Below, piece by piece: positions 36,813-46,908 of a stretch of DNA of 64,000 bases; the first letter of the stretch is position 1; every line of letters starts with the position of its first letter. Source of the stretch: Thermothelomyces thermophilus ATCC 42464. Taxonomy: Eukaryota; Ascomycota; Sordariomycetes; Sordariales; Chaetomiaceae. The stretch is from NCBI RefSeq assembly GCF_000226095.1, contig NC_016475.1, positions 3,100,001 through 3,164,000 on the forward strand, read 5' to 3'. The position numbers and the translations under genes were made by a program. The notes under the pieces were generated by a model. It ran no database searches and had not been told where the DNA came from. It worked only from the letters and a program-made list of their open reading frames with translations.

Positions 36813-38875
36813 TGTATCGGTGTTTTTGTGTTGGTTCGTTTCTTAAATAGGGATCAAGAAAACTTGGCTCGAGCTGGGTATCACAAGTGTTGACGATTTT
36901 GTCGGAGAGACGGAAAAAGAACCAAAAAGGAGCGACGAGAAAAAAGTGGTTTGCTGGCAAGTCGCAAGTTGTTGCACGAGTTACTGCTGCTTGCTGGATG
37001 GGAATGAACCAGGCGAGAACTCAAGCTGACTCGAGGGCGCCTTTGATCTTTTAATATCGTGCGATTTCTCCCGCATCCCCAATCCATGTTCCTTGCTAGC
37101 TTGGTTCGGTTGTGATCTCTCAGGGCAAGCGGTGTATAGCACTATGGTAGTGTATGGACACACGCAGTAGTGTACGGATTACAGGACAACTACCACAGTA
37201 GTGTAGGGTAATTTCCTAGAACGTGCACACAGATCTGCCTGGTTCGCGGTGGGTCGGTGGAGATGAGATCGACAGCAACTCTCCTGCTTGGTTCGTGCTT
37301 GGCGCCATACCCTGGGGCAGGGCTGAATGGGGACCACACCAAAACCTCAAAGGGGACGGGACCCCTGCTCAGCCCTGCGGTCCGCCGAGGGCAGCCCAAC
37401 TCGGGCGAGTCGACCCGAATTGTGCCTTGTCTTACTGAACTGTGTGGGCAACGTTTTGTTTTATTGCAAAACCTTTTTTTTTTCGTTTCGCATGAAGAAC
37501 GGTTATCTTGCTTCTGCACCTTCCAGGAGATCGCCCAGAAGACGGCTTTTCTGGGCAATCCAAATCTCGGCCAAGCACGAGATCTCAACTCTGCTGCTTC
37601 CACGTCAGCGCCACTCTTTCTGGCCCAGATTGGACCAGCAGCCCGAAATGGGCACGCCAGCTTACGCAGAGCCGCCATTCGACATGAAACATCCGGGACT
37701 CTGAAATTTTCCTTGAGCTGTCGAGAACAAATGCACGTCGGTTGTATCCGTCTCCCGTTCTCGGGTAGAGAGCAAGCAATATCCAGAAGCTTGCCGAAAG
37801 TCATGCTAGGCTCGTCTTTTCGCGGTGCATTCTCGATTAGGGAACACATAAGAGCGCTTTAACGAGGACGGATTACACCCCTACCTACACACCTCCACCG
37901 CAATTCAAGGATCGTCACCAAAATAGACGTGCTACACTGATGTATATATAGTACAGAGAAATGAATTTCTCTTGATTTGTAATCCTGCCTACAGGCCGAA
38001 AACTCCAATGGTATCATGAAGGAGGCGCTCTCTCGATTGATGTCCGGAGGAGGAACATGACCGACAATAAAAATGTTCTGTCAAAATTGAACAAGCAAAA
38101 GCTCACCAGCTACCAGCCCTCTCCACCGGTTGGAGAGGGGTAACAGGCTACGAAACCACAAGTTGGTTTACTCCGATTCGTGGGAAGAGGACCTTGAGGT
38201 CCCAAGGGATAAGCTTCCTCCTCCCTAGAGAGGATCGTTAGGAGATAGACATTGAATGTTTACAGACCAAAGTGCATCTTACCGATGATGGGAACGGGGG
38301 GGTTGTTCCCCCGTTTCCCCCCTTTTTTTTCACTTTCGGTTGCCCCAGGGCCCTGACTCGAACTCGCAACCTCCCGGTGAAACCGGTACGCGGTTGACCA
38401 GCCGAGGTAGTTGCCCGGGGCAGAGGACCACCGCCAGTGACCATTGGGCCACTGCCGCTAGGCGGTGGTCCTCGTTGGATATTGACCATCCGGCCCTTGT
38501 CTGTATATCACAGGCACAGGTTGGTTTGCTCCCTTTTTTAAAGCACGTACAGTACATCTGGTACTCATGGTGCCCTCCTGCTGAGCCTCGTCTGATCTCG
38601 CAAAACTCCAATGCCCGCCGCCATTTGCATGCGCTTTAAATCACAGACTGGATCTCAGAATCCGCGATAGGACGCGTAAATTATTCTAAGCCGTGTTCCC
38701 GCGAATACCTCATCGCTCTCGCCAAAAACAACAACAACAGGCTGCTCCGAACACTGTGGCACCAGAGGAAGCGAATTTGGCGATACGCACTGTGGGCAAA
38801 GTAGGTGAGGCATGGATTGTTAACTTGAACTTTTTACTCTAATTATTTACAAGGTTCGACAACTCAACAACCCCG
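36813..38875. other. Gene-free intergenic stretch of 2.1 kb with a tRNA-like module
   Basis: No gene can be supported. Open frames on both strands at 37190-37862 overlap each other, lack any recognisable domain and look like chance in GC-rich DNA. The promoter of the PLAC8 gene is at the left end. A hairpin-like G/C tract (38294-38316) and a tRNA-like segment (38341-38422, minus) lie near the middle-right. Confidence 0.55.
38341..38422 (-). ncRNA. Degenerate tRNA-like module, possible SINE head
   Basis: Read on the minus strand, an 82-nt segment begins TGCCCCG and ends TGGGGCA, which can pair as a 7-bp acceptor stem with one G-U. It contains a D-arm-like CTCGGCTGG (A box), a GGTTTCACC stretch like the anticodon loop of tRNA-Glu(UUC), and a GAGTTCGAGTC B box. 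The T-stem does not pair well, so it is unlikely to be a working tRNA. It is followed on the same strand by an A run (38323-38330), as in a tRNA-derived SINE. It could be a pseudo-tRNA or the head of a short retroelement. Confidence 0.4.
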
Positions 38876-39647
38876 TCACTTGAAAGCTTCCACCATGTCA
38901 CCCATTCTCATCCACGAACCCGTAAGCGACATCCAGTCATTCCCTTCCTCCTCCTCCGCCACCATGACGGGAATCCAGCCGTCAGCCTCATCGAGCGGAA
39001 AGTCACGAAACAAGTCATACTCTACTTCCTCGCTCTCCAGGTCAGAGCTCGCCTCCGAAAGAGCAACGGACCCGTCAGAGTCCTCACCCTGCTCGACCCC
39101 CGCCTTCGCGTCGGTCCTACCCGTCTCGTCCGCGGCCGCTGCCGCCTTCTCCTCCTCCTCCTCCTCCTTTTCCCCACCCGCTTCCGCCGCGGCTCTCTTC
39201 TTCGAGCAGCGGGAAGCGGCGCCCGCCACAACGAACCTGACCACGTACGCCGCCTCGCGATCCCTCACGACATCCTCGAGCGAGAACCCAGCATCCCTCT
39301 CCCCTTCCTCGTAGCGCAGCAGCAGCCGCCCGGCCCTCACTTCCTCCTCCTCCTCCTCCTTCTCCTCCTCCCGCCGCTTCAGCGCCCCGATCGCCGCGGC
39401 AACATCGGCACCGACATCACCACCACCGGCGGGATCCCGCCACCCGTCGCTCGGCAGCCACACCGACCCGGCCTGCCCGGCCAGCTCGCGCCCGTGGGCC
39501 ACGGGGTCGTCCAGGACGCGCACGAAACCGCTGCCCCGGAAGCGCGGAGTCTTGCGCCACACCGCCGGCCCGCCGCCCTGCCTGGCGGTCCCTACCGGCT
39601 GCAGCCTGGCTCCCGCCGGCTTCCGGCTGATGCCCGCGGTTGCTTGC

Positions 39648-39682
<35 letters not shown>

Positions 39683-39892
39683 GTCATAGTAGGGGATATT
39701 TGGGATGATGACGTGGCCCCTGACAAACCGCACCCTCTTCTTCTGCTTTGGGGGCTTGTTGCCGTCGGTGTTCTGGGGGTGGTAGGCGCGGTACCCGTTC
39801 GAGAGCGTCACGCGGGTGATGCACCTCCGGCTGCTCTCGGGAGGGGGTTGATTTGGCTTGGAGCCGGTAGGGAGAGTTGTCGAGGGAGACAT
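38876..39892 (-). CDS. Unrecognised 338-aa protein with poly-Gln and acidic runs
   Basis: A single open frame of 338 aa on the minus strand. A basic N-terminal part (KQKKRVRFVRGHVIIPNIPY, about 50-69) precedes a ten-Gln run (about 71-81, coded by a CTG/CAG array at 39650-39678). Then comes a Gly/Arg-rich segment, two Glu runs (REEEKEEEEEE and GGEKEEEEEE), an Ala run and an acidic Ser-rich tail. I do not recognise a domain. The VRFVRGH block followed by IPNIPYYD is the best-ordered part and could be a conserved motif of a family limited to Sordariomycetes. Composition suggests a nuclear, disordered protein. The opposite strand is also largely open because of the repeats, so the strand is chosen on the start-to-stop integrity of this frame. 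Confidence 0.55.
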
Positions 39893-42635
39893 GGGAGTTC
39901 GATTCGTCTTCCCGTCTGCCGATTGTGCCCGACAGAGACTCGGTAGGCTTCCTTTCTCGTTAAGATCCTTCTCGCGTGGATTGGAATCTGAGGAATGGAT
40001 GTGACTGGGTGTTCAAACGAATCAAACTAGAAGTAGCGTGGGTGTAAATAAAGACAAAGAGGACAGAAAGGATAACAACGGAGCCAAGAACGGGATTGTT
40101 GAACAGAAACGGGCGAATCAACTCCGGAAAGCCAGCCGGATTATACGAGGTTTGAGATTTGGGACACTGGCAACTTAACAAGAGTCGCGACTAAAGGAGT
40201 CACTTGACAATGCTCGGATTTTGACAGCAGTTTCGATTATGCTTGATTAGCGGGCCGCAGACTATGGCCGTGGCCATCAGTGCGATTCGCCAGGGCATAA
40301 TTATTTTTTTCATAACCGCGTTTCTGGGAGAATGCCTTGGGCCTCCAAACATGGCCTCCGAAGGGCGCAGCAGACCCGGGTCTCGGCCGCCGATTCAGAA
40401 ACTGATCACATCATGCGAAGAAGGAGAGAGGGGGGAAAGGAAAGGAAGCCTTAAATGTCATTTATACATTTTACACTGGCACGCCGCGTCTGATCTGCCA
40501 ACTTTTGCGGATTAAGGACCCCAGCGTGTGGACATACCTCGCGCAAATCCTATTGAAGCATGTTAGTATTATCTCCAATTACCTTCCTTGGTAAGAGGCG
40601 AATGTGGTCAACCTTTTCGCAGAGACCGTGGCGCAGCATGATTGGGGACTGGATGCCTAGGATTCTAGCTATATTGTTAATTTTTTGTCTTTTCTCATCC
40701 ACGCATGGCAGCCCTGTTGAGTCAAGCAAACGCGTCAAGTCCCCCTTGTACTACTTACTCGTGCTCCTCACCTGTCGTTGGTCTTCGCGATCTGGGCAAC
40801 ATTCTTCCGACCAGAGCCTGGAGAGCACTCTACTTTCTTAAACACAAATTGAAGAGGCAATAATCTCGGACAGATGCGATGAATAGCTCAAACAGTCAGC
40901 ATTTCAGGTGTTTGGGGGCGATTCGCTGCGGACCGAGTCGTGTAGCACGAGAGGGGGATTTCGGCTGGCAAGGTTGTAAGGCATGGCGCATGAAGTAATT
41001 ATGAGCTTCCGGTTAAGAGCGCCGGGCGATCAAGAAGCCCCCGTCGGGCAGGTAGTTCCTGCCTCAAACACACTCGGGAGCCCGGCTAACAACGACCCCC
41101 AAGATGAGTAAGCTCTCGGAACCCTGTTCAATATCCTGAAAACGCTTGCTCTAGCTACCGTAAATTCGACGGTAGGCAACGCGGGTTAGGGGAGATAAAC
41201 AAAGTTCTAGTGAGAAATCTCGCCAAGTGGAACGGGAAGGGATATATATTTATCCCAAAGACATTGGTTTGCTGTCCCATTGTCGGAATCGGCCCAGCTG
41301 TTTATGTTCCGATCTACCCAAAAGGTCTCCTTTGTTTCATCAATCCCAGATTATGCCACAATGAATCCACTGGGCGATACATGTCCATACTGTACTCATG
41401 CAGCTTGAGTTCTCGTCCTCCCCCGATTGTCTGCGCTCATCTTCCCACTGAGTCATTGCTGTAGATCAATTTGGCCGTTGTTAATGTTGTTGCTGGTAAG
41501 TATGTGCAACGTTGCTAGATGGCTTAGTGAGGGCGGTTCATAACGGGGCGAAGCACTCCTGGGGGCGGTTACCAATGTTTGCGCTGGCTCTGGTTCAAGT
41601 CGATAATTTGGTGCTAGTACCTTTAGCCGGTGACGACAGGGGCGCAAGAAAGGGTGGGCAAAGGCAAGATGGTCTGCCGCAGGTTAAAGATACCCTGAAA
41701 ACAGGTGAGGCATGCGATTGTGCTACGAATATGCCGTACACGCTCAATGAGAGCAGCACTTTTAGGTACGTGGAAATCAGCAAGAGGCCGCCCTGCCAAA
41801 CCCTCCAAGACCTTCCTCTTCGGCCTCATGCCGGAATGCGGCCTAGCGCGCGAAGGTGGGAGCTCTCGGGAAGTGGAACCGCGTTCCTTGGGCCATGCAT
41901 TCCGGGCGATCACCCAGCACTCATGGCCGCAGTCCTCCAACTCTCCCCTGCCTGCTTCACATGCTGCCATGCATTAATTACATTGCAGTTGACGAACTCT
42001 GGGTGAGCGGTGAGAACCAGACTTACACACATGCCCGAGGCAGCTTAACGTTATCGTTAGGCTGTTTTCGCAATCAAGGCATATATAAATAGAGAAAACA
42101 TGCAGGTTTTTTTATAGCATGATTATTAGGGCTTGTACGGCGTTATGATAAGCGCTCCTGCTTCAGCTCGCCTCAACTGCCTTTGATAATAATTAAGAAG
42201 TGATGTGTTCGGAGTAGCTGTCCAGAAGCTAGGCGCCTAGCCTGTCTCGCAAATCAGTTGCATTACATCGTTTGCCCGTCTTGCACAGTGTATTTCTGGA
42301 ACGATGAGTCTGGAAATCCTAGGGACGCGGCCTTACTGAAGAGCTGAGCCTGACGGGTTGGAAGAGACGATGCCATACTCTCAGGTGTGCGATACACTAG
42401 TAAAGAGCCCACAGTCCACAATGAGCCGGCCGGAGCGGCCCAATGGCGGAATATGACGTTGACAGGCCTAACAAAAGAGACTCCACGACTTTCGGAATAC
42501 ATTACTCCGCACGTTTCACGATTCCAAACCCACCTTTTCGGGAACCCCTGGATAATTATGCAGAGTCGAGAATCACTCGAGAACTAACAAGACCAACACC
42601 CAACCCATTTGGTTTGAGAAAGACCTTCTGACAGG
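39893..42635. other. Gene-free intergenic stretch of 2.7 kb
   Basis: Only short, unrecognised open frames on both strands are present (for example 41512-42006 plus and 41623-41970 minus, which overlap each other). No domain, signal peptide or splice chain could be built. The composition is more AT-rich than in the neighbouring genes. The left end should hold the promoter of the poly-Gln protein and the right end that of the cyclic phosphodiesterase. Confidence 0.55.
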
Positions 42636-43848
42636 ATGCCTGGCTCATCCCTCTGGCTTCTGCCTCCCGAGAATCGTAAGTCAAATGAGTTCAAACACCG
42701 TAACGCCACCTGCCGCACCCCGCTCTTCGGCCAGTTTCTCTCTGCCTGTCTAGCCTTCCTCCCTTTCCACTCCATGAACCAACCTCACTCACCGATACGC
42801 GATGTTACATATGTTTCACTCTTTCAAATCCTTTTTATTGTTCTAGGTAATTGTACCACACGACTAACTAATATTCTCTCTATCCCCTCTTCCCCCCAAA
42901 CCGCTCAGACCCCCTCAATCCGGTCCTGCGGACCCTCATCACCAGCACCCTCCCGTCCGCCTTCCCCCGCGAGGCCGCCTCCTCGCCCCGCGTCGTCCCG
43001 CACTTCTTCCCCGCCCACGTCACGCTCACGAGCGGCATCTCCCCGGACGCCTACGGCGACGATCCCCAGGGCTGGCTCGACCGCATCCCCTTTCCGAAGA
43101 AGGGAAGAGGGGGAGATGATGAAGAAGAAGAAGGAAACAGTGGAGGTAGTAGTAGCCGGGCCAAGGTCCGGTTCGAGAGGGTCGTCAGCCAGGACGTGTT
43201 CTACCGCCGCTGTTTCATCAGGGTCGCGTTTGATGGGGTGAAGGAGATCGCCGGGGTCGCCAGAGCGGCCGCAGTACTAGGGGAAGGGCTGGAGGTGGAC
43301 GCAGAGGGAAACGTCAAATTCGGCGGGGAGACGGAGAAGTGGTAAGTACTGCCTGTTCCAACTCGCCCTTCCCCCCTCCTTCTCCTCCTCTTATTCCTTC
43401 GCCGTTCTCGATTTGTTGCTATTGAAGTGCCGAGTCGAGTTCGGATTCGCGTCGGGATCGCGGGTCCGAAGCCACCGGCTCATTAATAGCATGGGGTAAC
43501 CAAAGAAGTGGCTGACGCTATGCTGCCAAATTATAGGCTGAGCTGGTGGAGGGAAGAGTTTGGGCCGCACCTCAGTCTGATCTAGTGAGTCTGCATCCTC
43601 GACCTTTCGGTCATAATTACACCAAACTAAACGGAGTGCGTAGCGGTAACGAGCCGATCCTAGATGGCGCGCTGCGAGAAATCACCAGGGTGGTGCAGCA
43701 GGCAGGAATCAAGTTGTCTGACGAAACTGAGAACGGTGCGAAAGAGGGCGACGCTCTGGACGGTTGGGACGGCGGCGTGATCTGGCTGGTCCCGACTGAC
43801 AAACCCATTTCGGAGTGGGGGAAGCCCATAGCGACAAGGAAGATTTGA
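42636..43848 (+). CDS. 2',3'-cyclic-nucleotide 3'-phosphodiesterase (CPD1-like, 2H family)
   Basis: Four exons are inferred: 42636-42675, 42909-43341, 43537-43584 and 43644-43848, giving 241 aa. All introns have GT-AG ends, and the phases fit (MPGSSLWLLPPENH at the first join, WLSWW at the second, LIYGNEP at the third). The two H-x-T/S-x motifs that define the 2H superfamily are present: HVTL (His50, Thr52) and HLSL (His169, Ser171). The enzyme opens ADP-ribose 1'',2''-cyclic phosphate and related cyclic nucleotides and is tied to tRNA splicing by-products in yeast. The C-terminal WDGGVIWLVPT is typical of fungal members. Between about residues 79 and 98 lies a Gly/Asp/Glu/Ser-rich insert not expected of the core fold. 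The stop is 146 bp from the stop of the convergent neighbour. Confidence 0.9.
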
Positions 43849-43994
43849 GGAAAATATTTAGGAGCGGTCAGGGTCGATTTGAACGTCACAAGTCCCGGTC
43901 CTCGTCTCCATGCTTGACCGCTCGCAACGGGTGGCCTTTGGCAGCTCTTCCACTCGGAGTGTGTAAAATGAAAACAACGTACGTCCGAGACGAC

Positions 43995-45188
43995 TCACTC
44001 TGCAGCCAGCTGAGCGGTCTTCAGATCATGATGATTACCCTGATTCAGACGCATGTATTCCAACTTCTGTGCCAGCTCGCCCTCCGTACCCCGCCACGTC
44101 CTCCCCTTGAGGTGCCTCATGCAGAGTTGCTTCCCTTCGTCAGGGTAGTATAACCAACACGCCCATTTCCTCCACTGGCCGTCCTTCATCTCCGTCCTAG
44201 CACGGTGGCCGATGGTGTCCTCAATGAAAGCACCCCGGGGCAATGACGCCCGGTTCGGGAACACCCGGGCCAGATAGTGCTCCGTCTCGGCCACATGGGG
44301 CTTGTCGTGCCAGAAGAAAAGCGGCGTGAGCGGAATCTTGGCGGGCTTTCCGTCCTCAGACCTGACTGTAAAGTTCTGCTTGTGCAGATTGGTGAGTGCG
44401 CGCAGGGCGGGAAACTGCATGACATGGTCGGACCTGGCGTACTCGACCATGCGAACCGAAGGAAAGCAGACATATTTGATCGGGACCTTGACGGCCTCGA
44501 GATCGTCGAGGTCGCCATCGCCGGGTTGCGAGTGCTCTTGCATGACGGCGAGGAGCGGACGGAGGGGGATGTCCGCCACGAGGGCCCAGTCGTGCTGCTG
44601 AATCCACACATAGGGCGTCTCGGTCAGCCTCAGGGCCGAACGCACGGCAAGGCCGAAACCCAAGCGCTGGAGGGGCTCAATGAAGGTGACCCGGCCGTCG
44701 TCAGTCTTGGTGATGGCTAGTGGCACCGCGTTCGTCTGCTGCGCATATGCGGTGGAGCCAAACTCGGCTGCGCCGTGCTCTTCGATCAAGTCCTGCTCGT
44801 GGTAGCCCCGTTCGCCCCGTCCGTATTCCTGGAGTATGAGGCGCTTGGCGTTCTGCTTGTATTCGATATACTTCCTGGCGCCTTCAGCCGTCACATGGCC
44901 CTTCTTCAGTCGCGCGGCTGAGCTTATGTGGTCATATGTGTCGAGAACCAAAACGACTCGGCAGTCGGTCAACTCGGGGCAGTGCTCACGGAACGAGCCC
45001 AGAATTTGTGACAGCAGCTCAGTCGACGGGGCCGACGGGGTTGGCGACGTAGTGATGATGAGGGTCAGCAGCTCGGCGGCAAGATTTGGGGATTTCCCGC
45101 AAGCGCCGCCGCTGACAGCCGCTGTCGGAGCTCGCGGGACCTCTTCGTCCGAGGTCATATCGCCGACGGCAGCGACAGCAGATCGCAC
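43995..45188 (-). CDS. Conserved fungal protein of unknown function, 397 aa
   Basis: A single open frame of 397 aa on the minus strand. The region after residue 40 (LLTLIITTSPTPSAPSTELL) leads to a VVLVLDTYD strand, a basic helix (KRLILQEYGRGERGYHEQD), an LGFGLAVRSALRL segment and a YVWIQQHDWALV block. This layout resembles nucleotide-sugar transferases with a GT-A fold, where a strand is followed by an acidic motif, but I cannot name the family with confidence. A later WRKWACWLYYPD block is ordered as well. No signal peptide or membrane span is visible, so a cytosolic location is likely. A second in-frame ATG at 45158 is an alternative start. The gene is convergent with the cyclic phosphodiesterase. 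Confidence 0.75.
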   Translation of the reverse strand: MRSAVAAVGDMTSDEEVPRAPTAAVSGGACGKSPNLAAELLTLIITTSPTPSAPSTELLSQILGSFREHCPELTDCRVVLVLDTYDHISSAARLKKGHVTAEGARKYIEYKQNAKRLILQEYGRGERGYHEQDLIEEHGAAEFGSTAYAQQTNAVPLAITKTDDGRVTFIEPLQRLGFGLAVRSALRLTETPYVWIQQHDWALVADIPLRPLLAVMQEHSQPGDGDLDDLEAVKVPIKYVCFPSVRMVEYARSDHVMQFPALRALTNLHKQNFTVRSEDGKPAKIPLTPLFFWHDKPHVAETEHYLARVFPNRASLPRGAFIEDTIGHRARTEMKDGQWRKWACWLYYPDEGKQLCMRHLKGRTWRGTEGELAQKLEYMRLNQGNHHDLKTAQLAAE

Positions 45189-45882
45189 CGCTCCCTCGAC
45201 TTATTATTAATTAAACCCACATGCAAGCCAACCGAGGGTTACAGGGCCTGATATCAGTTGCGAAAGAGCGGAACAGCGGCCATCTATTACAACATGACCG
45301 CCGTCATGTGTGCTTTCGGTGAATTCAAGAACGTAGTGGGTGGAAGAGGGGCGGCTAATAGTCTAGTCTCGAACGGAAGTGCTGCAAGTAATCCGTAATT
45401 AATTATTAGCGAGAGCAAAATTCCAAAGGCCCATACAGTATCTGCTCACATTAGATGGTACTGTAGCTCGAGCGCACAGAGTCAGCAAACTGCACTGTGA
45501 AAAAGCTAGTTTCTCACGGAGTTCTCTCTCCCTTTCTTAACCAAAACTCCGGACAACCTGAATTAATAAACCCATTTGAATGACAAGAGGCCGTCACGGT
45601 CTTGTTACGGTGCAACAACGCCGGCAGCAACTGAGCCCGAATTCCAAATGCAATAAATATCCTGACATGCTCCCGCCACGTGAATCTGCCCCGTTCGTCA
45701 CCGTCTTGTTCTCGTTTCAGCCTTCCTTCTAATGCTTGTTCGTCCTCATCTTCTTCGTTTGATTTTTCCTTTCTTCTTTTCTTATCTCTCATTCCTCAAA
45801 ATATAAGGATAACCAGCAATGCAATTTGCCCGAAGTCCAGATTGAGGCCCATGACACGCAACCCACAGACACAGCAATTTGA
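45189..45882. other. Intergenic stretch without a gene
   Basis: About 700 bp separate the start of the 397-aa protein from the stop of the cytochrome b561 gene. It should contain the promoter of the former and the 3' end of the latter. A pyrimidine-rich stretch lies near 45720-45790. I see no coding sequence. Confidence 0.6.
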
Positions 45883-46908
45883 TCAAAACGATGTTTCGCC
45901 CAACTGATGAGTCCAGCTTGTCGGGGACCTCAGCTTCCTCCGCCTGCAGGGTCGGGGAGTCATTTTCCAGATCCGCCACTCTCCCCAGATCGCAGTCAGA
46001 AGCCACAACGTCCACAACGCAGCAGCCGTCGCGATGTAGGCGATCTTGAGCTTGTCTGACGCCCCCGCGATCCACAGACCAAGCCCCCCGTTCACGATCC
46101 CGAGCGTCATGCAGATACGTCCGTTGAAAAGATGCACATACGACGCTATCGTGCGCCGCCGCAGGCGCTTGAACTTTTCGTGGTGGATGATCCCGAAAAT
46201 CGGTTGGAGGATGAGGCAGGCCATGACAACAAGGCCGATGATGAAGTGGCTATTGATGTCGGAATCACTCATCTGTGTGCACACAGAAGCCCCTGTCAGC
46301 AATCATCTCGGGCTCTCTTGGTCGAATCGTACTTGGTCAAACAAGACGACAAGGACAGTCTCACCAGATTCATGCCGGTTCCATTCTGCACATCTTGCAC
46401 CAGATGGATGCCCAGCCCAACCGCCGCGACCAGCACACAGATGGCCAAGATCTGCATCAGGGCATGCACCCAGAGCCCGACTCGAGAAGGGAGGATGCGC
46501 AGGAGAATAGCTTCGCTGGGGAACAAAGCGACCATGGCGGCGGCCCCGAGGATGCCGTGGATTGCTCGGAGCCGCGTGGCCCGTTCCGGGTCAAAGGTGC
46601 CCCTAAAGCTGCCAAAGCCTGAATCGAAGTCGCCTCCAGACCCGGGCCCAGACGCCGGGGCGGAACCGGATCCGGATCCAGACGTGGACCCGCCGTCGCC
46701 GTTGCTGCTGGGGGGGCTGCCGCTGCCGCCGCTGTAGAATCCCCAGAATTGCTGCGCCTGCGCCTCTCTCGCCAATGCTACGCCGTCAGTCAGCCTATCA
46801 AGTCAGAGAAGAAGGGGGAGGAAATAAGAGGCAAAAGAAAGTTTAGCGGGAGACGGCAACAGGTCACTTACCCAACATGGCCAGCGTCATCCATGTGTTG
46901 TCGTCCAT
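45883..46908 (-). CDS. Cytochrome b561-type membrane protein
   Basis: Three exons read on the minus strand, 46908-46872, 46777-46365 and 46272-45883, give 279 aa. Introns of 94 and 92 bp have GT-AG ends. After a Gly/Ser-rich segment (25-70) come five or six hydrophobic spans with the haem-ligand histidines of the family: His86 (RAIHGILG), His117 (WVHALMQ), His159 (NSHFIIGLVV) and His197 (YVHLFNGR). Such proteins carry electrons across a membrane via two haem b groups, often from ascorbate or with a fused DOMON domain. No DOMON domain is present here. The N-terminus is short and not a clear signal peptide, so an upstream exon could be missing. The C-terminal tail is basic and cytosol-like. Confidence 0.82.

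Noticed and set aside
37190-37862. Long overlapping open frames on both strands (219 aa minus, 201 aa plus)
   Set aside because: They mirror each other, have no recognisable domain, signal peptide or repeat, and the region reads as chance open sequence upstream of the PLAC8 gene.
40995-41085. tRNA-like words (GGTTAAGAGCGCC and GGCAGGTAGTTCCTGCC)
   Set aside because: No acceptor stem or proper anticodon loop could be paired, and the B box is missing, so it is at best a remote relic.
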